Shown: positions 1 to 6,759 of the stretch, one piece after another
Layout: the number at the start of each line of letters is the position of its first letter
How positions within the stretch are numbered: the first letter of the stretch is position 1
Assembly: GCA_021162285.1 (NCBI GenBank)
Contig: JAGGYZ010000112.1
Span: forward strand, 1 to 8,529
Length of the DNA: 8,529 nucleotides
Direction: 5' to 3'
Source: Candidatus Fermentibacteraceae bacterium
Lineage (GTDB): Bacteria; Fermentibacterota; Fermentibacteria; Fermentibacterales; JCC-6
Notes under the pieces: model-generated
What the model saw: the letters and a program-made list of their open reading frames with translations, nothing else
Database searches by the model: none
What the model was told of the DNA's origin: nothing
Position numbers and translations under genes: made by a program

Positions 1-300
1 AGATGGTCAATTGATGAATTGCCTCAGCTTTTCAATGTCATCACCGGGAAAATGAGCCTGGTCGGACCGCGCCCGCCTCTACCGGAGGAGGTGGAGGAAT
101 ACAGCAGAAGAGATTTTAAACGGCTCCACACTATTCCGGGAGTAACAGGTGTATGGCAGATTTCCGGCAGAAGCAGCCTGGGGTTCGACGAAATGGTTAA
201 GCTCGACCTGTACTATGTTGACAACTGGTCAATCTGGATGGATTTTGCCATTCTTATGCTCACTCTTCCGGCTGTTATTAACGGTTCAGGAGCCTACTAA
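1..300 (+). CDS. Polyprenyl-phosphate sugar-1-phosphate transferase, C-terminal part (5' end outside window)
   Basis: The last 99 residues of a bacterial sugar transferase (WbaP/ExoY/CpsE type) are present, read in frame from base 1; the start lies upstream of the window. These membrane enzymes move a sugar-1-phosphate from a nucleotide sugar to undecaprenyl phosphate, the first step of exopolysaccharide, capsule or O-antigen synthesis. Seen here are the family blocks DELPQ (residues 5-9 of the fragment), MSLVGPRP (18-25), IPGVTG.WQISGR (45-57), the YYVDNWSIWMD segment (71-81) and the typical terminal GAY. The sugar specificity and the upstream membrane helices cannot be seen. A TTG at base 19 could be mistaken for a start, but it falls inside the conserved DELPQ block, so the gene plainly continues upstream. 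A strong hairpin follows the stop codon by four bases. Family assignment is secure; the exact substrate is unknown. Confidence 0.93.
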   Translation, partial: RWSIDELPQLFNVITGKMSLVGPRPPLPEEVEEYSRRDFKRLHTIPGVTGVWQISGRSSLGFDEMVKLDLYYVDNWSIWMDFAILMLTLPAVINGSGAY

Positions 301-304
301 CACT

Positions 305-331
305 GAGGGCCGGACAGATTGTCCGGCCCTC
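305..331. terminator. Perfect 12-bp hairpin between convergent genes, no U-tract
   Basis: Bases 305-316 (GAGGGCCGGACA) pair perfectly with 320-331 around a three-base loop. The hairpin lies between the stop of the sugar transferase at 300 and the stop of the convergent minus-strand gene at 349. Neither side has a run of T, so it is not a textbook intrinsic terminator on either strand. Its GC-rich perfect stem and its place suggest a bidirectional terminator or an RNA 3'-end protecting hairpin. Confidence 0.65.
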
Positions 332-348
332 CTGCGAACAGCTGTGTA

Positions 349-750
349 TCAGTCTGGCAGACCTGCTGTGAACTGGTCTACTACAGCACTGACCGACTCG
401 AGTTCCGAATCCAGATTGTCTGATATCGCCTGAATTTCCGCCCTGGCTCCTACGAGTTCATCTCTTAAAGCATCAACTTCTGCCTGAAGAGATTCCAGCT
501 CGGGATCTGTATCCCGCAGTTCTTCCAGCTTCACAGAAAGTTCGTCCAGAACGGCCAGATCGGGAATAAGGGTTCTCAGAGAGTCTGTTTCACTTACAAG
601 ACCATCCAGTTTAACCTGAACTTCATCAAGAAGCTCCATTCCGGGAATCTCGAATTCCGGTATCTCCGTTTCAGGCACATCCGGTACACCGGGAACACCG
701 AATGCCATCACCGTTCCGGAAATCAGCGCAAGCACAAAAATCGCCTTCAT
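349..750 (-). CDS. Small secreted acidic coiled-coil protein, function unknown
   Basis: A protein of 133 residues that I do not recognise as a named family. Residues 1-16 form a signal peptide (MKAIFVLALISGTVMA), probably cut after VMA. Residues 18-37 are a proline-spaced acidic linker with repeated VP/IP steps. Residues 38-127 are rich in Leu, Val, Glu and Asp with heptad-like spacing and almost no glycine, which predicts a long alpha-helical coiled coil; the chain ends in GLPD. There is no lipobox cysteine, so it is likely periplasmic or surface-associated rather than a lipoprotein. The start at 750 is chosen because GGAGGGG lies five bases upstream; an in-frame ATG at 762 overlaps that site and would put four residues before the signal peptide. 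It diverges from the thioredoxin operon. A spacer or envelope structural role, as in Lpp-like or tail-fibre-like coiled coils, is only a guess. Confidence 0.75.
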   Translation of the reverse strand: MKAIFVLALISGTVMAFGVPGVPDVPETEIPEFEIPGMELLDEVQVKLDGLVSETDSLRTLIPDLAVLDELSVKLEELRDTDPELESLQAEVDALRDELVGARAEIQAISDNLDSELESVSAVVDQFTAGLPD

Positions 751-753
751 ACA

Positions 754-760
754 CCCCTCC
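754..760 (-). promoter_or_regulatory. Shine-Dalgarno site that sets the start of the coiled-coil gene
   Basis: GGAGGGG on the minus strand lies about five bases before the ATG at 750-748. The upstream in-frame ATG (762-760) shares its last base with this site, so the 750 start is preferred. Confidence 0.7.
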
Positions 761-798
761 ATTTCTGTTTGTTTCCAGGATGCTCTCTGGAACTATAC

Positions 799-826
799 AT
801 AATACACCAGTATGGTAGACAAGCAA
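799..826 (-). promoter_or_regulatory. Candidate sigma70-type promoter for the coiled-coil gene
   Basis: On the minus strand, TTGCTT (826-821) and TATTAT (804-799) are separated by 16 bases. The -10 box matches five of six consensus bases and the -35 box is weak. It lies about 50 bases upstream of the start at 750, which gives a sensible leader length. It was read by eye only. Confidence 0.4.
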
Positions 827-887
827 AGTGCGGCAAAGATTGACCATTTGGCACACATTGAAGAAACAATCTGCGTATTTGATTGCT

Positions 888-917
888 GGACATGATTATA
901 GAATAGGCATTTAATAT
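888..917 (+). promoter_or_regulatory. Candidate promoter of the thioredoxin operon
   Basis: TGGACA (888-893) and TAATAT (912-917) are separated by 18 bases, about 50 bases upstream of the trxA start. The -35 box matches five of six consensus bases and the -10 box four. The remaining divergent region (751-968) is AT-rich and shows no reading frame of its own. An alternative -10-like TATAGA at 897-902 lacks a good -35 partner. Confidence 0.35.
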
Positions 918-968
918 GCTACTCTGTCTACCGTTTGGAAAAGTTAATTTAAACGAAAGGAAATGACA

Positions 969-1298
969 ATGAGACTGATCCCTGGAAGCACTATTCCACA
1001 GGAAACAAAAGGAACAGACAAACTTACTCTTGTAGATTTCAGCGCCGACTGGTGCGCTCCCTGCAAGATGCTTCACCCGGTACTGGACAAACTTACCACA
1101 GAGCTTAATGACAGGGTAAATTTCATGACCGTGGACATAGATAGAGACCCCGCAACTGCCAATCAGTTCGGTATCCGGGGGGTACCTACAATGATCATCT
1201 TTCACGGAGGCAAAGAAGTTGACAGAATGGTAGGATTCAGAGACAAGGCTTCACTGAAGAGAGATCTTGAAGCTCTGGCAGTTGGAACACTGGGCTGA
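969..1298 (+). CDS. trxA: Thioredoxin
   Basis: A single-fold thioredoxin of 109 residues, the normal family length, acting in the cytoplasm as a dithiol donor to reductases, peroxidases and oxidised proteins. The active site is WCAPCK (28-33), a common variant of WCGPCK. The buried aspartate is present in LVDFSADW (D23), and the cis-proline is in GIRGVPT (P73). The C-terminal strand and glycine pattern (FHGGKEVDRMVGF) are also typical. The start at 969 is preferred over the in-frame ATG at 963: AAAGGA at 956-961 is only one base before the first ATG but seven bases before the second. Its stop shares one base with the start of the reductase gene (TGATG), so the two are translationally coupled and form a complete thioredoxin system. 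Confidence 0.95.
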   Translation: MRLIPGSTIPQETKGTDKLTLVDFSADWCAPCKMLHPVLDKLTTELNDRVNFMTVDIDRDPATANQFGIRGVPTMIIFHGGKEVDRMVGFRDKASLKRDLEALAVGTLG

Positions 1299-2263
1299 TG
1301 AGTTTCAAGATCGAAATCGGCGCAGTAAACAGCGGGGCCGGGAGCAGTGAAAACTCCTACCAGCTTGTTATAGCAGGCGGCGGTCCCGCCGCCCTTTCCG
1401 CTGCTATTTATGCCGCCCGGTACGGCATAAAACATCTTGTCGTGGAAAGCTGGCAGCCAGGCGGGCAGGCAGCTCTCACAGCAGAAATAGAAAACTACCC
1501 CGGTTTCAGCTCTGTAGCCGGCTCAGACCTTACAAACGCCATGAAACAGCAGGCAACTGCTGCCGGAGCTGTTTTCGTTATGGAAACTGTTGAAAGTGCA
1601 GAGGAAAAAAACGGGAAGATTTTGATAAAAACAGACCTGGGACAGTACACATCAGACTATCTTATTATTGCTACAGGAGCTGCTCCGGCAACACTTGGTG
1701 TACCTGGAGAGGAAAAGTACTACGGCAGAGGCGTAAGTTTCTGTGCCACCTGTGATGCACCTTTCTTCAAAGGTAAAAAAGCAATAGTAGTCGGAGGCGG
1801 TGACAGTGCAGTTAAGGAAGCCCTCCACCTGACACATGTAGTCTCTGAACTTGGTCTTGTTCATCGCAGAGACAAGCTCCGCGCTGAGCCCTATCTGGCA
1901 AAAAAGCTTGTTGAGCACGAGAAGGTAACCACCTGGTGGAATTCCCATCTGGTCGAGGTTACAGGGGATGATCAAGGGGTAACAGGAGTTATCCTCGACA
2001 CACCCGAGGGCAGAAAACACATAGAAACAAACGGTGTTTTTCTGTATGTAGGCACAGTGCCCGCCACGGAACCTTTCAAATCTCTGGTGGATCTTGACGG
2101 GAAAAAGGCAGTTGTTACCAGAAACATTGTGGGAACTTCAAATCCCAGGGTATTTGCTGCTGGAGATGTAACGAACAACGGTTTCAGGCAGGTGGTTACG
2201 GCAGTATCTGAAGGGGCAAGAGCCTCTGCCGCCATATTCGAGCTGCTTGAGAACGAAGAATAG
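1298..2263 (+). CDS. trxB: Thioredoxin-disulfide reductase
   Basis: A 321-residue low-molecular-weight thioredoxin reductase, the usual length. It passes electrons from NAD(P)H through FAD and a redox cysteine pair to thioredoxin. Visible features are the FAD-binding GGGPAALSAA (27-36), the redox motif CATC (C149, C152) in the normal insertion within the pyridine-nucleotide domain, the nucleotide-binding GGGDSA (166-171), HRRDKLRA (189-196), and the C-terminal FAD motif FAAGDV (286-291). The arginines in HRRDKLRA are the ones that hold the 2'-phosphate in NADPH-dependent enzymes, so NADPH preference is inferred and a ferredoxin-dependent type is unlikely. About 15 residues precede the usual N-terminus, but no alternative in-frame start with a better ribosome site was found. 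The start overlaps the trxA stop (TGATG). The next gene encodes a possible partner with a second CxxC. Confidence 0.96.
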   Translation: MSFKIEIGAVNSGAGSSENSYQLVIAGGGPAALSAAIYAARYGIKHLVVESWQPGGQAALTAEIENYPGFSSVAGSDLTNAMKQQATAAGAVFVMETVESAEEKNGKILIKTDLGQYTSDYLIIATGAAPATLGVPGEEKYYGRGVSFCATCDAPFFKGKKAIVVGGGDSAVKEALHLTHVVSELGLVHRRDKLRAEPYLAKKLVEHEKVTTWWNSHLVEVTGDDQGVTGVILDTPEGRKHIETNGVFLYVGTVPATEPFKSLVDLDGKKAVVTRNIVGTSNPRVFAAGDVTNNGFRQVVTAVSEGARASAAIFELLENEE

Positions 2264-2275
2264 AGAGAGGTAGTA

Positions 2276-2890
2276 ATGCCGTTACTGTCGGAAGAAGACA
2301 GGAAAGCCATAAGAGGACACTTTGATCTCATGACAAAGGATGTCAAGGTAACTCTTACAAGAGCACCAGGAAAATGTGATACTGAAACAATACTCAACGA
2401 ACTCAACGAGCTTTCATCAAGACTCACTGTTGAGGTTGTGGAATCAACCGACAAAGATCAGATGCTTCCATCATTGAGCATCGGAGATTCCGGACGCGTT
2501 CTGTTCAAAGGAATTCCATCGGGATACGAGTTCAGCAGCCTGCTTACGGGAATCATAGATACCGGCAGGGATGAACAGACTCTTTCCGATGAGACAATGG
2601 CCTTTCTGGACAACCTTCAAGAAGACCTTCACATCAGAGTGTTCGTAACACCTTCATGCCCCCACTGCCCTCAGTCAGTGGTTCTTGCCCATCGTCTGGC
2701 TGGCTACTCTGACAGGGTAGTAGCCGAAGGTATTGAGGCTAACGAGTTTCAGGAACTCTCCATGAAGTACCAGGTTCAGGGTGTTCCCAGAACTGTGATA
2801 AATGAAACATTCGCAGTTGAAGGCTCTCAGCCGGAACCATACCTTATCGAAGGGCTGAAACGGCACATGGGAATCGAGAAAGACGCCTGA
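2276..2890 (+). CDS. Two-fold thioredoxin-like disulfide oxidoreductase (PDO / AhpF N-terminal-domain type)
   Basis: The 204-residue length and layout match proteins with two tandem thioredoxin folds: the PDO/glutaredoxin-like group and the N-terminal domain of AhpF. The first fold (about 20-100) has only one cysteine (C34 in APGKCDTE) and no CxxC. The second (about 117-204) has CPHC (128-131) after a strand ending VTPS, and the cis-proline in QGVPRT (P171). Loss of the first CxxC while the second is kept is the AhpF pattern. Family knowledge suggests that it relays electrons from a TrxB-type flavoenzyme to a peroxiredoxin or other disulfide substrate. AGAGAGG (2264-2270) lies five bases before the ATG, and the gene follows trxB by 12 bases. 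There is no signal peptide, so it is cytoplasmic. Its stop overlaps the next start (TGATG). The fold is well supported; the partner is inferred. Confidence 0.85.
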   Translation: MPLLSEEDRKAIRGHFDLMTKDVKVTLTRAPGKCDTETILNELNELSSRLTVEVVESTDKDQMLPSLSIGDSGRVLFKGIPSGYEFSSLLTGIIDTGRDEQTLSDETMAFLDNLQEDLHIRVFVTPSCPHCPQSVVLAHRLAGYSDRVVAEGIEANEFQELSMKYQVQGVPRTVINETFAVEGSQPEPYLIEGLKRHMGIEKDA

Positions 2891-3651
2891 TGTCTCTGCT
2901 GATTCTTGTTCTTGCATCCGGCTGGAGCCTGTCCTTTCCAGGAAGCAATCACGGCTTTCTTGAACCCAGGATATTTTTTCAGCCGGATGAAGATCAGTTC
3001 ATATACACTGAAATAGCAGATGAAGTAACCATGGTAAAATATGGTCCTGTTACGTTCGGTGTGGGGCTTTCCATCGATACCTACATGGGAACCAGCAGCA
3101 AGGAATCCGATATCGCGTTCAATGTGTACGGGGGGCACTGGAACATCCGCGGCTTCTTCGGGGTGGACTACAGAAACCTTGTGTTCTCCCTGTTTACCGA
3201 CCACGAGTGTTTTCACAACATCGATATGGCAGACACCAGCGGTCAGTACATGAACAACCTGAAACTGGGTGTCGAAAATCATCTGACTGCAGACCTCCAT
3301 CAGGGCTTCCTTCCGGCAGGAGCTGTGCCTGAATATCGTGTCAGCGCAGGCATCTACCGGCCAAAAGGAGCCACATTCCAGAAGGGTCATATCTTTGACT
3401 GGTCACTGCATGGAAATGTTAACTATCCTCTTCTGGCAGAAGGAGATATGGTCTACGGAACAATCCTGCACTCCGATGTGTACTTTCACCTCGACGGTGG
3501 TTCAAGCAGCAGGTTTTCCAGTGAGATATACGGCAGGCACCACTGGGACAGCGGCGACATCGTAGTGTTCTTCAGGCACCACCTCCACGACACACAGCCA
3601 ATAAGACCCCTTGAAGGAGAGACCAGCTTCGGCGTCAGATTCCAGTGGTAG
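2890..3651 (+). CDS. Exported protein, probable outer-membrane beta-barrel, function unknown
   Basis: A 253-residue protein that I cannot place in a named family. The N-terminus (MSLLILVLASGWSLS) is a short hydrophobic signal sequence. The rest shows alternating hydrophobic and polar strands with many aromatic residues, and it ends in TSFGVRFQW: a final beta strand with a terminal aromatic, as recognised by the BAM machinery. Clusters of histidine and acid stand out: DHECFHNID (104-112), GRHHWD (215-220) and RHHLHD (229-234). They could bind metal or form an active site, but this is conjecture. The start shares one base with the preceding stop (TGATG) and has only a weak ribosome site, so translation probably depends on the upstream gene. 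Its coupling to cytoplasmic redox genes is unexpected. It ends six bases before a convergent gene, with no terminator visible between them. Confidence 0.75.
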   Translation: MSLLILVLASGWSLSFPGSNHGFLEPRIFFQPDEDQFIYTEIADEVTMVKYGPVTFGVGLSIDTYMGTSSKESDIAFNVYGGHWNIRGFFGVDYRNLVFSLFTDHECFHNIDMADTSGQYMNNLKLGVENHLTADLHQGFLPAGAVPEYRVSAGIYRPKGATFQKGHIFDWSLHGNVNYPLLAEGDMVYGTILHSDVYFHLDGGSSSRFSSEIYGRHHWDSGDIVVFFRHHLHDTQPIRPLEGETSFGVRFQW

Positions 3652-3657
3652 TTTCTT

Positions 3658-4035
3658 TCAGCCTGTAAGAGAAAATATTCCTGTAAGCAGAAATGTTCCC
3701 GCCACAACTGCAATGATCTGGGCAACAACATTAAAAATCCAGAGTAGAAAAGCCTTCCCGAAACCGGTACTGTAGGAGGCCTGCAGAACCACAATTGTAA
3801 GACCCAGCCCAATAAGAAAACCAACTGCAGTGCCACCAACTGGAACCCATGAGAAAATCAGGGCAAGCAGCAGTGTTGAAAGGGAACAGGCAATAGATGC
3901 CTTTACAGCCCTGCCGAAAGTAGCCCTGCGGATCCCGGCCATTTTCGCCCCCACATGCAGGAAGACAGAGTCAACAATAATTGCGATAACAGCAATCAGC
4001 CACAAACCGGCAAGACTCAGCGCCAGGTATTTCAC
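3658..4035 (-). CDS. Small integral membrane protein with four predicted helices, function unknown
   Basis: A 125-residue, very hydrophobic protein with probable membrane helices at about 4-24, 43-63, 68-86 and 95-119. The loop between helices 1 and 2 (HVGAKMAGIRRATFGRAVKA) is basic and therefore probably cytoplasmic. The segment STGFGKAFLLWIFN before the last helix resembles a pattern I associate with small uncharacterised membrane proteins, but I cannot name a family. It starts with GTG at 4035, supported by AGGAGGG (4047-4041 on the minus strand) five bases upstream. That site overlaps the TAG stop of the tldE gene, so it is very likely the last gene of the rseC-tldD-tldE transcript. No signal for a specific function is visible. 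Confidence 0.75.
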   Translation of the reverse strand: MKYLALSLAGLWLIAVIAIIVDSVFLHVGAKMAGIRRATFGRAVKASIACSLSTLLLALIFSWVPVGGTAVGFLIGLGLTIVVLQASYSTGFGKAFLLWIFNVVAQIIAVVAGTFLLTGIFSLTG

Positions 4036-4045
4036 TTGAACCCTC

Positions 4046-5326
4046 CTAGTCCGTGAAAGGGTAGTGCTGCTCTGCTATAACCACTGGTGGTATCATTCCT
4101 GCTGCCTGCTGCACAGGTTTACCAACATTCAGAATCCTGGAGAACAGCTCGAGAGGACGCCAGTTCCACCGGAAATCCTTAAGCGGCTTTACTATCTTCC
4201 CGTTCTCCACAAGGAATACCCCGTCCCGTGTCATTCCTGTGAGCTTGAGAGTTTTTTGATCGACGAACCTGATATACCAGAATCTTCTGATCAGTATTCC
4301 CCTGTCCACCCCTGCAACAAGGTCTTCAACAGAACCCTCTCCGCCGGCCATGCCCATGGTTTCAGGAACGAACAGTGGCGGTCTACCTGTTTTTTGCGCT
4401 GTGAATCTGTCGCAGGGAAGGTTCTTCAATACACCTTTTTCAATCCACACTACATCCCTTGAAGGCAACCCTTCTGTGTTGAAAGGTATTGCCGGCGGTG
4501 TGCCGTAGAGGGAGGAAGACAAACTGAAGTTTTCACCGGTGATTTTTTTCCCCTCCATACCGCTGAAAACACTGGTACCCTCGTCGGCCAGACGTGCACT
4601 CATTATCCAGGGAAGAAACATCAGCAGATTCCAGGTTGCCTGGGGTTCCAGGATCAACTTGTAGTCGCCGGGAGGCACATCTGTGGCGTTCTCATCCATT
4701 TTTACCTGTTCAACCACCTTCTGTATCTCCGGATCAACTTCCAGCTCTGCCCATGCTGTTCCCTTGAGAAAGGTTCTGCTTGAAGCAAGCCCCCTGTCCA
4801 TTGTAAAGGAAAGCCCGGCAGATGTGTATCTGTGTGCAGCAAGGTTTCCGGTTGATGTTGCAACAGCTGTCTGGTTGTTCAGCATCCAGCAGATTCCTGC
4901 AGTTTTCATGTTGTTTTCCCCGGCTGTATCAATGAGTTTCCCCACAGTCTCCATTCTTGGAGCAGCAGGGCATCCCGCTGTAAACTCATCCCAGGCTTCG
5001 TCGATAATCGGGTAAACCTGCCCCCCCTCTACTGGCGGCATGTATTCAGGGTCAGGGGTGGAAGTATTCAGCAGGCTCCTGGCCTCTGAAGCTATTTCTG
5101 CAAGAGCACTCAGGTCTATTCGCTGCGAGGTAACAGTCGCCTGTTTCTTCCCGTCTCCAACTGTAAGCTGCAACTCTCTTCTAAAGACATCCATATTCTG
5201 GGTTATCCTGTTCTGACCGAACCGGACAGCGGCATTCCTGTTCTCGGTAAGAACTGCAACGGAATCGATGGTTCCGGATGCTTCAACTGCCGCCTGAACA
5301 AACGCAAGCATTTCCTGTTTTGTCAT
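4046..5326 (-). CDS. TldE/PmbA-family protein, non-catalytic partner of the TldD protease
   Basis: A 426-residue member of the TldD/PmbA family. In the characterised TldD-TldE complex the proteins form a cytoplasmic zinc-dependent heterodimer that degrades unfolded peptides, matures microcin B17 and affects CcdA stability; TldE lacks the metal site. This protein likewise has no HExxxH motif. It keeps the family C-terminal block GMTRDGVFLVENGKIV followed by PLKDFRWN (364-388), and the GLPSRDVVWIEKGVL segment (286-300). The start is ATG at 5326, overlapping the tldD stop by one base (TAATG), with GGAGGTGG at 5340-5333 six bases upstream. The tight coupling to tldD implies stoichiometric production. 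The family is clear; calling it the TldE-type subunit rests on the missing metal site and on gene order. Confidence 0.92.
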   Translation of the reverse strand: MTKQEMLAFVQAAVEASGTIDSVAVLTENRNAAVRFGQNRITQNMDVFRRELQLTVGDGKKQATVTSQRIDLSALAEIASEARSLLNTSTPDPEYMPPVEGGQVYPIIDEAWDEFTAGCPAAPRMETVGKLIDTAGENNMKTAGICWMLNNQTAVATSTGNLAAHRYTSAGLSFTMDRGLASSRTFLKGTAWAELEVDPEIQKVVEQVKMDENATDVPPGDYKLILEPQATWNLLMFLPWIMSARLADEGTSVFSGMEGKKITGENFSLSSSLYGTPPAIPFNTEGLPSRDVVWIEKGVLKNLPCDRFTAQKTGRPPLFVPETMGMAGGEGSVEDLVAGVDRGILIRRFWYIRFVDQKTLKLTGMTRDGVFLVENGKIVKPLKDFRWNWRPLELFSRILNVGKPVQQAAGMIPPVVIAEQHYPFTD

Positions 5327-6759
5327 TACCTGCCACCTCCAACCTCAATGCCCCGGAACCGGCTGTAGCTTGCACCATGGGTCATTCTGGCAGACTGCCC
5401 CGGTTCCCCCTTTCCACAGGTAAGCAACCCCATGGTTTTAAAAAACTTCCTGTCTGCAATACCGTCCAGGGAACCCCAGAACTCCGGTGTTCTGCTTCTG
5501 TAAATCACCTTTTTGAGGGGTCTTGTTTTCTTTCCGTTCTTTATCTCCCAGAACAGATCTCCACCGAACTGGAAATTCTCACGGCGCTGGTCGATGGAGA
5601 ACGATCCTCTGCCTTCAATCCATATACCGTGCTCAATGTCTGATGCCAGTTCTTCCGGTGTCACACCATTATCCGGCGGTTCAAGGTAAAAATTGGGTTG
5701 CCTGTTGATCGGGAAACACTGGGTATCCATTGCTCTGCAGCAGCCTCTGCTTGCCTGCTTTCCTATTAGAAGAGCAGTTTCACGGACTGAGCCGAATTCC
5801 TGAAAAATACCGTTCTTTACAGTGTACCATTTCTGTCCGGGAACCAGGTCATCGTCCCATCCCCAGGTTGCTACTCCGTAGGGCAGTGTGTTGTCTGCAA
5901 GGAAATTGACAAGGCTGGAACCGTAGTGAAGACTACTCTGATCGGAGAGTTTAACAAAAGTTCTTCCTGCCATATTCGCTTCCCAGCCAAGTGCTCTGTC
6001 ACTTTCTGTAGGGTGCCCCACAGACTCGTGCATTGTAAGGCTCAGGTGAAGACCGTCGAGAAGCAGATCCATCCTGCCTGACGGGCTTTCTTCCGCTAGA
6101 ACTTTCATCAAAGCCTCTTCACGAGCCTTCTCTCCCCATGAGCCAATACCGGACTGTTCAATCCACTCCCACCCTGCTATTCTGGCACCGTCCTGCATAC
6201 TTCGGCTCTGGGCGTCACCACCTGCAACTGCCGTTGCCGTAAGTGTCGGTTGTGAAAACACTAAATCCGTTTCAATCAGGTCGCCCCGGGTTGTTCCGAT
6301 AACTCTGTTCCTTTTCTCAAACCACAGCTGCGCATAGCTGTTTTTGATTCTGGGATCCTTCATCATATCGTCTGAAGCTTTCTGGAGCAGGGATATTTTA
6401 TCTTCTCTGGAAACTTCGAACGGGTCTTTACTGCACGGGCCGGAGTAAGTACCCTGCTGTATATCAAGAGCTGCCAGTTCAACCTTTCCCCTTCCACCGG
6501 CTGCCCTGGCTATATCAACGGCTCTTGTGGCAGCAGACTCTATGTCGTCTCTGTCCAGACCGGTACAGGCGGCAAAACCCCAGCTGCCGTTTACAATCAC
6601 GCGGATTCCGATACCCTGTGTTTCAACAGTTCTGCAGTCATCAAGCCTTGCGTTCCTGAAATCGGTATTTTCTGTTCTGATCAGTTCAGCTCTGACTTCA
6701 CCGTAATCGACTCCTCTACCCCGGAGAATATCAACTGTTCTCTGCACAAGCTGTTTCAC
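5326..6759 (-). CDS. tldD: TldD metalloprotease catalytic subunit
   Basis: A TldD-family zinc peptidase of 477 residues from the chosen start. The metal motif HESVGH is present (H244, E245, H249; the family form is HExxxH, then a conserved acidic stretch, here PTESD). The third zinc ligand, a cysteine near the C-terminus, is seen in LLTCGKGEPGQ (C448). The subunit pairs with the next gene product (TldE type) to make a proteolytic chamber that takes unstructured peptides. I chose GTG at 6759 because it forms a GTGA overlap with the rseC stop, has AAGGAAG seven bases upstream, and yields the usual N-terminus MKQLVQR. An in-frame ATG at 6783 would add eight residues but has no ribosome site. Both catalytic and zinc residues are intact, so the enzyme should be active. 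Substrates cannot be read from the sequence. Confidence 0.95.
   Translation of the reverse strand: MKQLVQRTVDILRGRGVDYGEVRAELIRTENTDFRNARLDDCRTVETQGIGIRVIVNGSWGFAACTGLDRDDIESAATRAVDIARAAGGRGKVELAALDIQQGTYSGPCSKDPFEVSREDKISLLQKASDDMMKDPRIKNSYAQLWFEKRNRVIGTTRGDLIETDLVFSQPTLTATAVAGGDAQSRSMQDGARIAGWEWIEQSGIGSWGEKAREEALMKVLAEESPSGRMDLLLDGLHLSLTMHESVGHPTESDRALGWEANMAGRTFVKLSDQSSLHYGSSLVNFLADNTLPYGVATWGWDDDLVPGQKWYTVKNGIFQEFGSVRETALLIGKQASRGCCRAMDTQCFPINRQPNFYLEPPDNGVTPEELASDIEHGIWIEGRGSFSIDQRRENFQFGGDLFWEIKNGKKTRPLKKVIYRSRTPEFWGSLDGIADRKFFKTMGLLTCGKGEPGQSARMTHGASYSRFRGIEVGGGR

Noticed and set aside
814..932. Eight-base inverted repeat GGTAGACA (814-821) and TGTCTACC (925-932) flanking the divergent promoters, possible operator pair.
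   Set aside because: An eight-base match within about 200 bases is expected by chance fairly often, and the arms are 103 bases apart with no extension beyond eight bases.
747..1205. Long minus-strand open frame across the divergent promoter and trxA.
   Set aside because: It overlaps a clear thioredoxin on the opposite strand, has no signal of a real protein, and its sequence is cysteine- and histidine-rich noise typical of a shadow frame.
1972..2454. Minus-strand open frame of 160 codons, serine- and threonine-rich.
   Set aside because: It is antisense to trxB and the CPHC gene; the Ser/Thr bias comes from reading Glu/Asp/Lys codons backwards.
2827..3390. Minus-strand open frame of 187 codons opposite the barrel-like gene.
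   Set aside because: It has no ribosome site or recognisable motif, and it crosses the junction of two coupled plus-strand genes with clear protein features.
3651..3690. Possible terminator between the convergent genes ending at 3651 and 3658.
   Set aside because: Only six bases separate the stops and no convincing stem with a T run was found; the repeated CCTGTAAG nearby is explained by the repeated LTG at the end of the membrane protein.
4064..4462. Plus-strand open frames inside the tldE and tldD genes.
   Set aside because: They are antisense to well-supported family proteins and show no motif of their own.
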